Shown here piece by piece: positions 16,686 through 25,385 of a DNA stretch of 64,000 nucleotides. The translations under genes and the position numbers were made by a program. The notes below the pieces were generated by a model. The model worked only from the letters and a program-made list of their open reading frames with translations. It was not told the origin of the DNA and ran no database searches. This stretch comes from CAIVAT01 sp964355945. GTDB taxonomy: Bacteria > Bacteroidota > Bacteroidia > Bacteroidales > FEN-979. Each line of letters starts with the position of its first letter. Positions within the stretch are counted from its first letter, which is position 1. The DNA is taken from assembly GCA_964355945.1 (NCBI GenBank), contig CAYHGE010000001.1, positions 182,340 to 246,339 on the forward strand, written 5' to 3'.

Positions 16686-16876
16686 ATGGATATATATCAG
16701 ATATTGATTTTGCAGCTGATCGCTCATTTATCAGCCGGTTTTATTTTTCAAAGTGTTTCCTGGGCCAGGCACAAAAAAAAGTATGGGTTTCGTTCTAATC
16801 ATCCTGGCATACCTGTTTTGTTTAAAACCTGCCAATATTCTGATAAAGGAGATTTTTGGTTTCCATAAACTTAAAC
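16686..16876 (+). pseudogene. Truncated, frameshifted DUF3307 membrane protein gene
   Basis: The first 35 codons read 'ILQLIAHLSAGFIFQ', then 'WARHKKKYGFRS', the start of DUF3307 membrane proteins (usually well over 200 aa). From about 16785 the hydrophobic sense moves to another frame ('GFVLIILAYLFCLKPANILI'). The original frame meets a stop at 16868. Most of the middle and end of the protein is absent, so the gene seems to have suffered an internal deletion with a frame change. A conserved-looking D in 'ADF' is G here. It follows the SatD-like gene, its usual partner. Confidence 0.55.
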
Positions 16877-16932
16877 TAGCCAATGCACCGGCGTGCTGAT
16901 ATTAAAAATACCATTATAAACCAGTATGTGAC

Positions 16933-16940
16933 TATCTTTG
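16933..16940 (+). promoter_or_regulatory. -7 element directly before the MBL hydrolase ATG
   Basis: TATCTTTG ends five bases before the ATG at 16946. If used, the transcript would begin at or next to the start codon (leaderless). An upstream in-frame ATG at 16883 would be removed. Confidence 0.4.
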
Positions 16941-16945
16941 CACCC

Positions 16946-17794
16946 ATGCCCCTCTACCTCACCTCACTCAATTCAGGAAGCAACGGAAATTGTTATTACA
17001 TCAGCAACGGGGCGGAGGCTGTGCTGATTGATGCCGGCATCTCCTGCCGGGAAACAGAGCGAAGGATGATCCGGCTGGATCTGCCCATACACCATGTGAA
17101 GGGGATTTTTATCACCCATGAACATACCGACCATGTGCGGGGAGCGGAAAGGCTTTCGCGGAAATATGGCATTCCGGTTTATATTACCGAAGCAACATAT
17201 TCCAGAAGCCGCATGAATCTGGAACCCCATCATATCCGCGCATTTACAGCCGGTATTCCGGTTCATGTCGGGAACCTCAGCGTTCATCCTTTTACCAAAA
17301 GCCATGATGCTTCCGATCCTCACAGCTTTATCGTTAGCTCGGATGGGATAACAGCCGGGGTTTTTACGGATATCGGGGTTGCCTGCGAACAGGTAACACA
17401 TCATCTTAACCGGTGCCATGCAGCCTTTCTTGAGGCGAATTTCGACGAGGAGATGCTTGAAAATGGCCGTTATCCTTATTTTTTGAAACAGCGTATCAGG
17501 GGAATTGAAGGTCATTTGTCAAATGATCAGTCGCTCGACCTTTTTATCTCCCACAGGCCTGATTTTATGAAATTGCTGGTTCTTTCGCATCTGTCAGCCG
17601 AAAACAACGCTCCCGGATTGGTGCATGACTTGTTCAGCAAGCATGCCAATGGGACGCGAATCGTGGTTGCTTCACGACATGCTGAAACGGAGGTGTTTTG
17701 CATCCATGAAGAACCTCTAGCGGTTCAACCTGATGACTATGCTTCATCTGAAATAGTTACAGGGTTTTCCCATGGATCAGATTCTGAAACCTGA
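16946..17794 (+). CDS. MBL-fold metallohydrolase, YycJ/WalJ-like
   Basis: This cytoplasmic metal-dependent hydrolase is 282 aa from the ATG at 16946. That start gives the family opening 'LYLTSLNSGSNGNCYYI'. The metal motif THEHTDH is followed by 'IPVYITEAT', 'SHDASDPHSF', 'FTDIG' and 'EANFDEEML', which supply the other ligands. 'HLSNDQSL' and 'LSHLSAENN' complete the YycJ pattern. Relatives are probably nucleases or phosphodiesterases; the substrate here is not known. The last 38 bases overlap the convergent histidine kinase gene. Confidence 0.87.
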   Translation: MPLYLTSLNSGSNGNCYYISNGAEAVLIDAGISCRETERRMIRLDLPIHHVKGIFITHEHTDHVRGAERLSRKYGIPVYITEATYSRSRMNLEPHHIRAFTAGIPVHVGNLSVHPFTKSHDASDPHSFIVSSDGITAGVFTDIGVACEQVTHHLNRCHAAFLEANFDEEMLENGRYPYFLKQRIRGIEGHLSNDQSLDLFISHRPDFMKLLVLSHLSAENNAPGLVHDLFSKHANGTRIVVASRHAETEVFCIHEEPLAVQPDDYASSEIVTGFSHGSDSET

Positions 17795-19934
17795 CCACGA
17801 AAGAGGTTCCGTGATTCCTGATGATATCAACAGTTCCTTCAAGCTGCTCGACCAGCAACCGCACGATATAAAGCCCGATCGATTTATCCGACTCAATTGT
17901 TGAGATTTCAGGTAATCCTACCCCATTATCTTTTACAGACAGGGTGCACATTTGGTTTTCTTCCATTTCAAGGGTGATGATGATCTCCCCCGGAGTATTG
18001 CCGGGAAAGGCATATTTGAAGGCATTCGTCAGCAGTTCATTGATGATCAGTCCGATCGGGAGTGCTGTTTCAATACTTACATCCATGGGTGTAAGTTGTT
18101 TGATCAGGTTTATCCGATGCCCGCTGAAGGCGGTCATAATCATATAGGACAATGATTCGATATAGGCAGCAAGTGGAATCCGGTCGAGGTTTTCCGAACG
18201 GTACAGATGTTCATGAATCAGTGCCATCGAGCGGATACGCATTTGAATGTCAATGATCATGCGGGTCAGCTCCTCGTTGGGATTGCTCCTGAGCTGGAAA
18301 TTCAGCAAGCTGATAACGATGGCGAGGTTATTCTTTACACGGTGGTGAATTTCCCTGAGCAACACCTCTTTTTGCTCTGTGTTGCGACGCTTCAGCTCTT
18401 CTATTTCTTTCTCTTTAGAGCGGTCGCGAATCATCAGGATCACTTTGACAACCCTGGCATCTTTTAAAATCGGAACCCTGGTTATTTCTGCATAGAGGGT
18501 TTTTCCTTTCAGATCGATTTTTTGCTCACTGATCGATACCGTGCCGGTGGTAAAAACATGCTTTATGTCGTCGAGGGTGGAACTGTTGATAAAGGGAAAG
18601 TCAGGAATGAGTTCAACACCAATGCAGTCAGGTGCAAGTCCATGCCGCACCAGCTCCTCTTTGAGGGCTGCATTCACCATGGCGATCTTATACTGCTCAT
18701 CGACCACATAAATCCAGTCGGGCAGGGAATCAAGGGTGTCGCGGTATTCAATTTCCGACCGTTGCAGAGCCTCTTCCGTTTCTCTTCTCCTGGTGATATC
18801 TGAAAAATCTACGGTGATGGTAAGGTTGCCGTTCCTAAACACATCGACCATGTAATAGCCGGAAAACCGTTCATCCTTGTATGGGATTTCAAAGGCCTGC
18901 GGGCCTGTTTCGCCGGATGCCACTTTCCTGTAAATTTCAGGGATATCCGTTTCGGCAAGGCCGGGAAAGGCTTCCAGGATTGTCTTGCCAATTAATTCTG
19001 CGTGAGAAATTCCCAGCATAATGTCGGCTGCCGGATTTGCACCTACAAGGATGAGGTTGCCACTTTCTGAGAGAGTATAAAAGTGCATGGCTGTGGGGGA
19101 GGCTTCAACAATACTCCGGAATTTCTCCTCCGATTTCCGGAGGGCCTCCTCAGTCTCTTTACGTTCAGTAATATCACGGACAATCGCCCACATTCCCTTG
19201 GAATCCCCGGATACATTCCTTATGAGGAAGGTACGGAGTTCCACCGGCAAAATTGTGCCATCCTTCCTGATATACTCCTTCTGGTACACAGTTGAATGTC
19301 CTTTTGGCACGATCTGTTCAGCGACGATCTTCATCTCCATTTCATGCCATGCAGAAGGGGTCAGTGTTTCATACGTAAGTGCCGCAAGTTCAGTGGCATT
19401 GTAGCCGAGCATCTGCTGATAGGCATTGTTGCTGTCAATAATCTGGCCGGACATGTCAACAAATACATACCCGTCCATCATACTCATGTGCAGATTCCTG
19501 TATTTGAGTTCGGTGTCAAGGGCTGCCAGCTCAGCCTGCCGGCTTTCTGTGATATTTCTTAAAAAGGACTGGTATGTTCCGTCAGGCATGCCCTTTGAGT
19601 GCATCTCTACCAGTATATGCCTGCCATCCTTCTGAATCAGGTCACGCTCGGTTTTTATGGGTATTCCGCTGGCCAGCAGGTCATAGTTTAATGGGTTCCT
19701 TGAAAGAGCATCAGTCGAAAACAGGTCACGGATGTTCATACTCAAGAGTTCTTCCTTTGAGTACCCTGTCAATTCGATTGCTTTGGCATTTACAGTGATG
19801 AAATTGCCATGCTGGTCACCCTGGAAAAAGGCATCCACTGCCATATCCAGCAACATCCTGTATTTTTCCTCACTTTGCCTGAGCGCACCCCTGAACTTTT
19901 TTTCATCAGCGCTGTTCGGTCTCTTTTCTTTCAT
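17757..19934 (-). CDS. Multi-PAS sensor histidine kinase (HisKA_2 type)
   Basis: This soluble sensor kinase has 725 aa and no membrane segment, so it should sense a cytoplasmic signal. Four PAS/PAC units can be followed from residue 15 to about 515, separated by 'ITERKETEEALRKSEEKF'-type linkers. A HisKA_2 dimerisation domain then carries the phospho-acceptor in EIHHRVKNNL. The HATPase_c domain has the N box 'INELLTNAFKYAFP' and G box 'VKDNGVGLP'. No response regulator is adjacent. Its promoter is a strong match to the Bacteroidota consensus. Confidence 0.93.
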   Translation of the reverse strand: MKEKRPNSADEKKFRGALRQSEEKYRMLLDMAVDAFFQGDQHGNFITVNAKAIELTGYSKEELLSMNIRDLFSTDALSRNPLNYDLLASGIPIKTERDLIQKDGRHILVEMHSKGMPDGTYQSFLRNITESRQAELAALDTELKYRNLHMSMMDGYVFVDMSGQIIDSNNAYQQMLGYNATELAALTYETLTPSAWHEMEMKIVAEQIVPKGHSTVYQKEYIRKDGTILPVELRTFLIRNVSGDSKGMWAIVRDITERKETEEALRKSEEKFRSIVEASPTAMHFYTLSESGNLILVGANPAADIMLGISHAELIGKTILEAFPGLAETDIPEIYRKVASGETGPQAFEIPYKDERFSGYYMVDVFRNGNLTITVDFSDITRRRETEEALQRSEIEYRDTLDSLPDWIYVVDEQYKIAMVNAALKEELVRHGLAPDCIGVELIPDFPFINSSTLDDIKHVFTTGTVSISEQKIDLKGKTLYAEITRVPILKDARVVKVILMIRDRSKEKEIEELKRRNTEQKEVLLREIHHRVKNNLAIVISLLNFQLRSNPNEELTRMIIDIQMRIRSMALIHEHLYRSENLDRIPLAAYIESLSYMIMTAFSGHRINLIKQLTPMDVSIETALPIGLIINELLTNAFKYAFPGNTPGEIIITLEMEENQMCTLSVKDNGVGLPEISTIESDKSIGLYIVRLLVEQLEGTVDIIRNHGTSFVVRFQNLIHGKTL

Positions 19935-19979
19935 ATTGCAACAAGTGATTCGTGAACAAAATCATGTTACTTCTCTGAC

Positions 19980-20012
19980 CAAAGATAACTGTTTTTTAAC
20001 CATCATGCAAAA
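19980..20012 (-). promoter_or_regulatory. Promoter of the histidine kinase gene
   Basis: On the minus strand TTTTTG (ending at 20008) lies 20 bases before TATCTTTG (19980-19987). Both elements and their spacing match the Bacteroidota primary sigma consensus. The leader would be about 40 bases. Confidence 0.65.
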
Positions 20013-20109
20013 ATCTCTTTGGGATTAAGGTTGTAAACCATGCACAAGGCTGAATTCAATAAAAACCATCTTAAGGTTATTTAGGTATGATTGTGATCAA
20101 TCAATTAAT

Positions 20110-20117
20110 TAATTTTG
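20110..20117 (+). promoter_or_regulatory. -7 element of the isoprenoid operon
   Basis: TAATTTTG overlaps an alternative in-frame start at 20115. Transcription would begin near 20123, so the first gene should start at the ATG at 20181. A TTG at 20091 is only 16 bases upstream, a short spacing. Confidence 0.5.
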
Positions 20118-20180
20118 CATTTTATTGAGGCAGGCGTTCTTGCCATAAATAATGGAACAACCAGGTTAGTCACATCGAAA

Positions 20181-21182
20181 ATGGAACAACGTAAAAACGA
20201 TCATATTGCGCTTGCATTCTCATCGCAGGTTGAATCTGCCCGGGCGGATAGCCGGTTTTCGTATGAACCGATGCTGGGCTCTCACCTCCATGGCGGGTTC
20301 AAGCCTTTTCAATTCCTGGAAAAAACCATGCAGGTGCCAATCTGGGTATCAAGCATGACCGGCGGGAGCCGTGAGGCAAGAACGATCAACAGCAACCTTG
20401 CCAGAGCATGCAGCGAATTTGGAATGGGGATGGGACTTGGCTCATGCCGGATGCTGCTGGAAGATGAAACACATTTTGATGATTTCAACATGCGCGGCAT
20501 CATTGGAGATGAATTGCCCCTTTTTGCAAATATAGGAATCGTACAGGTAGAGCAAATGCTGGCGGATAAAAGTTTTGGGAGGTTGGTTGACCTGGTTGGA
20601 CGGTTGCATGCAGATGGATTGATCATCCACGTAAACCCTGTGCAGGAGTGGCTGCAAAGTGAGGGTGATGTCTTGAAAACTCCGCCAATCGAGACCATTG
20701 AGATGTTTTTATCCCTGACAAAGTTGAAAATCATTGTCAAGGAAGTAGGGCAGGGGATGGGACCCGAGAGTATCAACCGGCTTATGAACCTTCCGATCGA
20801 AGCATTCGAGCTGGCCGGTTTTGGAGGAACCAATTTTGCGAAGGTGGAGCTGGCCCGGGGTGCTGATCAGGAGAATGACCGCTATGCTCCGCTTATATCC
20901 ATCGGACATTCTGCCGGAGAGATGTTGGAAATCATTAACTCACTGGAGCATGCAGACAAGCCGCTTGCCTGCCGCCAGCTAATTATTTCAGGTGGTATTC
21001 ATTCCTTTCTGGATGGATTTTATCATATTTCAAATAGTTTGCTTCCAGCTATTTACGGCCAGGCTTCAGGGTTTTTGCGATTTGCCCGTGGCGATTATCG
21101 GGAACTTCAGGCTTATGTGACAGGACAGATCAGCGGGTTGAAATTTGCCCGGGCATTTTTAAAAATCAAAGCCAATGTTTGA
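20181..21182 (+). CDS. fni: Type 2 isopentenyl-diphosphate Delta-isomerase
   Basis: This FMN-dependent enzyme interconverts isopentenyl and dimethylallyl diphosphate, the last step of the mevalonate route. From the ATG at 20181 it has 333 aa. Signatures are the opening 'RKNDHIALAF', 'WVSSMTGGS' and 'GMGLGSCR'. 'IIHVNPVQEW.Q.EGD' and 'IIVKEVGQGM' follow, then the FMN phosphate site in 'FAKVELARG' and 'ISGGIHSFLDGF'. An upstream start at 20115 lies in the promoter. It overlaps the HMG-CoA reductase gene by 8 bases and heads a five-gene operon. Confidence 0.94.
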   Translation: MEQRKNDHIALAFSSQVESARADSRFSYEPMLGSHLHGGFKPFQFLEKTMQVPIWVSSMTGGSREARTINSNLARACSEFGMGMGLGSCRMLLEDETHFDDFNMRGIIGDELPLFANIGIVQVEQMLADKSFGRLVDLVGRLHADGLIIHVNPVQEWLQSEGDVLKTPPIETIEMFLSLTKLKIIVKEVGQGMGPESINRLMNLPIEAFELAGFGGTNFAKVELARGADQENDRYAPLISIGHSAGEMLEIINSLEHADKPLACRQLIISGGIHSFLDGFYHISNSLLPAIYGQASGFLRFARGDYRELQAYVTGQISGLKFARAFLKIKANV

Positions 21183-22491
21183 CAAGGATATCATCCGGGG
21201 TTTTTCTAAACTGACCGAAGAGGAGAAACGTAACTTCATCGCCAGGTTTTGCACTGACCCATTGCAGGCTGAGGACCGGCTTGAGCGCTTTTTAATGGAA
21301 GATGAGAATGAGCGAAGTCAATTTCTCGAGTTGAGTGAGAATACCATCAGCAGTTTTCATACACCGTATGGCATTGCACCAAACCTGGTAGTGAATGGTA
21401 AAATTTATCACGTGCCATTGGTTATCGAAGAGAGCTCAGTTGTGGCAGCTGTTTCTCACAGCGCCCGTTTCTGGGCTGATTGTGGCGGATTTACCGTAAA
21501 AAATGTCACGACGGTTAAACTGGGCCACGTATATTTCCGCTGGTATGGCGATTCAGCCTACATCATAGAGCGATGGCATCAGCTTAAATTATTCCTGATG
21601 GAGCGCCTTAAGAAGGTAACAGCCAACATGGTACGGCGTGGCGGCGGCATCCTCAGTATGGAACTGCTGGATGAAACTGCCATCATTGCAAATTTATTCA
21701 AACTTGAGCTGAAGGTGGAAACCATTAATTCCATGGGGGCCAACTTTGTAAATACCTGCCTTGAAGACATGGCGGAGGGAATTGACTTGTATTTTGCAGC
21801 TGATCACGACCCGGCAGGAAAAAAATGCCAGGTCGCCATGGCCATTCTCAGCAACTATACCCCGGAATGTACGGTTACAGTTCAAGCTTCCTGCGATATC
21901 GGGTATTTGAAGCCGATTGCCGAGCGGTTGCCGGTTGAAGTGTTTGCAGATAAACTTTGCCTTGCATACCAGATTGCACAACATGATCCCTCACGGGCCG
22001 TCACCCATAACAAAGGTATCATGAATGGCGTGGATGCAGTGTTAATGGCCACCGGCAACGATTACCGCGCTGCCGAAGCTGCTGCGCATGCCTTTGCGGC
22101 ACGCGATGGCCAGTATCGGGCTCTGAGCAGTTGTTCTGTGACGAACAGGGTTCTCACGATCGGGCTAACCATCCCGCTTGCACTCGGAACCGTTGGAGGG
22201 ATCACCAACCTGCATCCCCTGGCACGGCTTTCACTGGAAATTCTTGGAAACCCGCATGCAAAGGAACTGATGGGCATTGTGGCGTCTGTGGGACTGGCCA
22301 GTAATTTTGCGGCCATCCGCAGCCTGGTAACAACCGGGATTCAGAAGGGGCACATGAGGCTGCATCTTTCAAACATTCTCAATACGTTAAATGTAAACAA
22401 TGGTCAGCGGGAGGAGGCAGAACTCTATTTTACCGACAGAAAGGTGAGCTTTAACGCTGTGAAACACTTCCTGCATGAAAAAAATCATTGA
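21175..22491 (+). CDS. mvaA: Class II 3-hydroxy-3-methylglutaryl-CoA reductase
   Basis: The enzyme makes mevalonate from HMG-CoA with NAD(P)H (or the reverse). It has 438 aa. Class II motifs are SENTISSFHTPYGIAPN (54-70), EESSVVAA with the catalytic Glu (85-92), NSMGANFVNT (185-194), and HNKGIMNGVD with the catalytic Lys at 280. 'ATGNDYRA' carries the catalytic Asp at 296. Class II enzymes were first known as degradative, but placement inside a complete set of mevalonate genes argues for a biosynthetic role. It overlaps the isomerase gene by 8 bases and the next kinase gene by 17 bases. Confidence 0.95.
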   Translation: MFDKDIIRGFSKLTEEEKRNFIARFCTDPLQAEDRLERFLMEDENERSQFLELSENTISSFHTPYGIAPNLVVNGKIYHVPLVIEESSVVAAVSHSARFWADCGGFTVKNVTTVKLGHVYFRWYGDSAYIIERWHQLKLFLMERLKKVTANMVRRGGGILSMELLDETAIIANLFKLELKVETINSMGANFVNTCLEDMAEGIDLYFAADHDPAGKKCQVAMAILSNYTPECTVTVQASCDIGYLKPIAERLPVEVFADKLCLAYQIAQHDPSRAVTHNKGIMNGVDAVLMATGNDYRAAEAAAHAFAARDGQYRALSSCSVTNRVLTIGLTIPLALGTVGGITNLHPLARLSLEILGNPHAKELMGIVASVGLASNFAAIRSLVTTGIQKGHMRLHLSNILNTLNVNNGQREEAELYFTDRKVSFNAVKHFLHEKNH

Positions 22492-23398
22492 TTTTCATGC
22501 AAACGGCAAACTTCTTTTAACCGGCGAATACCTTGTGCTTGAAGGTGCCAGAGCACTTGCCTTTCCTGTTCGGTTTGGACAGCAAATTCATATAGAGGAA
22601 ACCAGCAGCAGGGTTTTAGAATGGGAAAGCTCGGATGCTTCAGGAACCTGGTTTGAAGCAGTTTATGATCTGACCAGTCTGGGGATAAACTCGGCAAACA
22701 GCAAAAAAACAGCTATCGGACTTCAAAAAGTTCTTCTGGCTGCCCGCCGGCTGAACCCCCGGTTTTTAGCTGGCGCCGGTGGATGGAGAGTCCATGTTAC
22801 TGCTAATTATCCCCTGGAATGGGGATTGGGAAGTAGCTCAACACTCTGCGCTCTCGTTGCTTCGTGGGCAGACCTTCCGGTGTTTGAATTGTTTCACCTG
22901 ATCTCAAGAGGATCAGGGTATGACATTGCCTGTGCAGGGCGTCAAGGCTTGATTTTCTATAGCTTAAGTAAGGGTAAGCCTGCAATTACACCTGCCCGGG
23001 CAGGGAAGGCCTTGCGAGACAATACCTGGTTTGCCTACCTTGGAAATAAACAGGACAGTGCCACGGAAGTTGCCCTGTTCCTGAAGAGTCAGAATTATTC
23101 AAAGATCGACCTGATGGAGATTTCGCAGTTATCATCAGCAATTTGCAATGCAGAATCGCCCGAAGAACTGATAGGATTTGCGGATGAACATGAATTTATT
23201 CTGAGTACAATTCTCCAAAGGGTACCGATTGCACAACGGTTTCCCGGTTTTCCGGGAACTGTTAAATCACTCGGTGCCTGGGGTGGCGATTTTGCGATGT
23301 TTATCAGCGGATTACAGCCGGATGTTGTTGTCAATCATCTTCTTAAGCTTGGGTTATCAAATGTGTTTTCTTACAACGACTTAGCAATTAAAGCATGA
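22475..23398 (+). CDS. GYDIA-family GHMP kinase, probable mevalonate or phosphomevalonate kinase
   Basis: This GHMP-fold ATP-dependent kinase has 307 aa. The opening 'FHANGKLLLTGEYLVLEGA' is the GHMP N-terminal motif. The ATP loop is WGLGSSSTL (116-124), and the family-defining GSGYDIACA is at 147-155. The operon encodes two uncertain GHMP kinases next to HMG-CoA reductase and diphosphomevalonate decarboxylase. The pathway needs a mevalonate kinase and a phosphomevalonate kinase. I infer this one to be the second step, but the roles could be swapped. It overlaps both neighbours (17 bases upstream, ATGA downstream), which implies translational coupling. Confidence 0.8.
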   Translation: MKKIIDFHANGKLLLTGEYLVLEGARALAFPVRFGQQIHIEETSSRVLEWESSDASGTWFEAVYDLTSLGINSANSKKTAIGLQKVLLAARRLNPRFLAGAGGWRVHVTANYPLEWGLGSSSTLCALVASWADLPVFELFHLISRGSGYDIACAGRQGLIFYSLSKGKPAITPARAGKALRDNTWFAYLGNKQDSATEVALFLKSQNYSKIDLMEISQLSSAICNAESPEELIGFADEHEFILSTILQRVPIAQRFPGFPGTVKSLGAWGGDFAMFISGLQPDVVVNHLLKLGLSNVFSYNDLAIKA

Positions 23399-24504
23399 GT
23401 ATTTCTCCCATGTCCCCATTGAATAAAATGGATCTTTCTGCCGGATTTTCAGCACGTGATAATTTTAGTGTAGGCTGGCAAAGCCCTTCAAACATCGCCC
23501 TGGTAAAGTATTGGGGTAAAAAGGAAGGCCAGTTGCCAGCATCTCCCTCCCTGAGCATGACCCTGGAAAAAGCAATCACCCGCACGCAGGTTAATGTTCT
23601 CGCGGATCAGCCGGAAAAAGGACTGGTGTTATTAAATGGCACAACTGATCATCCTTTTTTGCCGAAGATGAGGCAATTTTTTGAATGGATGATAAGTCAG
23701 GCCCCCGTTTTAAGCAAAATTACCCTGAGTGTGACTACAGAAAACAGTTTTCCACATTCCACAGGTATTGCATCCTCCGCTTCCGGGATGAGTGCGTTCG
23801 CTTTGTGCCTGATCAGTATTGCCAGTGCAATTCAAGGGCTTGAGGCTGATGAGGCCGGCACCATGAGCATGGCTTCTTTTGCATCCCGGATGGGGTCGGG
23901 CAGTGCATGCCGGTCCTTGTACCCGGGATTTTCAGCATGGGGGGCAACCCCGTTTTTGTCAGGTTCCTCTGATGAATTTGCAACTCCGATATCCGAATTT
24001 GTCCACCCGGAGATGTTATTGCTGCGTGATGCCATTCTGGTCATCTCAGCGAGCCAGAAGAGTTTGCCAAGTACAATGGGGCATCAATCCATGAACGGAC
24101 ATCCGTTTTTTGCAGGCCGTATCACGCAGGCCGGCAAAAACATGGAGGATACACTGGCTGCCTTATCTGCCAATGATTTTGAGAAACTTGGCATGATTGC
24201 TGAAAATGAAGCGCTTACACTGCACGCGCTGATCATGAGCGCCAATCCGGGCACAATACTTCTTAAACCGGCTACGGTTGAGGTTATTCACAGGGTACAG
24301 GAGGCCAGGAAAAATGGCCTGCCTTTGTTTTTTACCCTGGATGCCGGAGCCAATGTGCATGTGTTGTATCAGGCAGGATCGGCTTTGGCTGTTGAAAAGT
24401 TTATCATGGAGTCACTTCAGCCGCTGTGTGAAAATGGCCGGGTCATTTTTGACTGTTGTGGCCCGGGACCAAAGCAATTAATCAAAGTATCGGATATATC
24501 ATGA
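23395..24504 (+). CDS. mvaD: Diphosphomevalonate decarboxylase
   Basis: The enzyme converts mevalonate diphosphate to isopentenyl diphosphate with ATP. It has 369 aa. The signature SPSNIALVKYWGK is at 30-42. 'LPASPSLSMTL' follows, then the phosphate loop 'STGIASSASGMSAFAL' and 'MGSGSACRSLYPGF' with the conserved Ser and Arg. 'FTLDAGANVHVLY' supplies the catalytic-Asp region. The ATG overlaps the previous stop (ATGA), and the stop overlaps the next ATG in the same way. Confidence 0.94.
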   Translation: MSISPMSPLNKMDLSAGFSARDNFSVGWQSPSNIALVKYWGKKEGQLPASPSLSMTLEKAITRTQVNVLADQPEKGLVLLNGTTDHPFLPKMRQFFEWMISQAPVLSKITLSVTTENSFPHSTGIASSASGMSAFALCLISIASAIQGLEADEAGTMSMASFASRMGSGSACRSLYPGFSAWGATPFLSGSSDEFATPISEFVHPEMLLLRDAILVISASQKSLPSTMGHQSMNGHPFFAGRITQAGKNMEDTLAALSANDFEKLGMIAENEALTLHALIMSANPGTILLKPATVEVIHRVQEARKNGLPLFFTLDAGANVHVLYQAGSALAVEKFIMESLQPLCENGRVIFDCCGPGPKQLIKVSDIS

Positions 24505-25385
24505 CCCGGGTTCCTGCTAAACTCCTGATCTTTGGAGAATACTCCATCTTGCTCGGATCTTCGGCATTGAGCATGCCTTTCCCGAAATTTGGCGCCTCTT
24601 TTGACTTTATTCATCATGAATCCACCGGCACCCTTTCAGAAGCATCAGAGAGCAACAATCATCTGGCAGGAATGTGTGATTATCTTTGGGAGAGGAGTGC
24701 GTTTTTTAATGAGCATCTTGATCTGGAAAGATTCAGGGCAGATATTGGCAGGGGGCTTTACCTGAAGTCAGACATCCCTCAACGTTATGGTGCAGGAAGT
24801 TCGGGTGCCCTTTGCGCGGCAGTTTTTAAGGAATACCGGTCAAATCGCAAGGGGTCATCCCTTGGTACGGAGGTATATTCATATCAATCACTCAGAGAGA
24901 TATTCGTGGAGATGGAATCTTTTTTTCATGGCAGAAGTTCCGGTTTTGATCCACTGGTGTCATTTTTAAATATGCCTCTGATTCTGAATAATAATAAGGA
25001 GGTCATTCCTGTTTCTCCTTTAGAGCAGATGTTTTCAGATTCCGGCGTGCAAATGGTATTGATTGATTCTGGTCAGCAGTGCAGTACAGGTTCGCTTGTC
25101 TCAGGTTTTCTTGCAAGTTTTGCTCCGGGTGGAATTATCAGTGACTCTGGTCATGTTTTATGCACCCTGGTTGATGCAGCCATTGGAAAAGTTCTGGCCG
25201 GAGATGTAAATGGGTTATGGGATGAAATTACAGGAATATCGCGGTTTCAATTGACCAATATGGGGCATCTGATACCCGCCTTGTTAAAACCGGTTTGGGC
25301 TGAAGGTCTTCAAACCGGAAAGTTTGCCATGAAGCTCTGCGGATCGGGAGGGGGTGGGTTTCTGCTCTGTTTCACCATGCTTTAA
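24501..25385 (+). CDS. GHMP kinase, probable mevalonate kinase
   Basis: From the ATG at 24501 the protein has 294 aa, and its opening 'RVPAKLLIFGEYSILLGSSAL' fits the mevalonate-kinase group. The ATP loop is RYGAGSSGALCAAVF. 'FFHGRSSGFDPLVSF' carries the substrate-side Asp, and 'KLCGSGGGGFLLC' is the C-terminal motif. A longer frame starting at 24456 would overlap mvaD by 49 bases and add a tail not typical of the family. It is the last gene of the operon and ends 14 bases inside the convergent inositol phosphatase gene. Mevalonate kinase is the best guess; phosphomevalonate kinase is the alternative. Confidence 0.8.
   Translation: MTRVPAKLLIFGEYSILLGSSALSMPFPKFGASFDFIHHESTGTLSEASESNNHLAGMCDYLWERSAFFNEHLDLERFRADIGRGLYLKSDIPQRYGAGSSGALCAAVFKEYRSNRKGSSLGTEVYSYQSLREIFVEMESFFHGRSSGFDPLVSFLNMPLILNNNKEVIPVSPLEQMFSDSGVQMVLIDSGQQCSTGSLVSGFLASFAPGGIISDSGHVLCTLVDAAIGKVLAGDVNGLWDEITGISRFQLTNMGHLIPALLKPVWAEGLQTGKFAMKLCGSGGGGFLLCFTML

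Noticed and set aside
14274..16880. A tRNA-integrated genomic island with att sites
   Set aside because: I saw no integrase and no repeat of the tRNA 3' end downstream. The decayed genes alone do not show an island.
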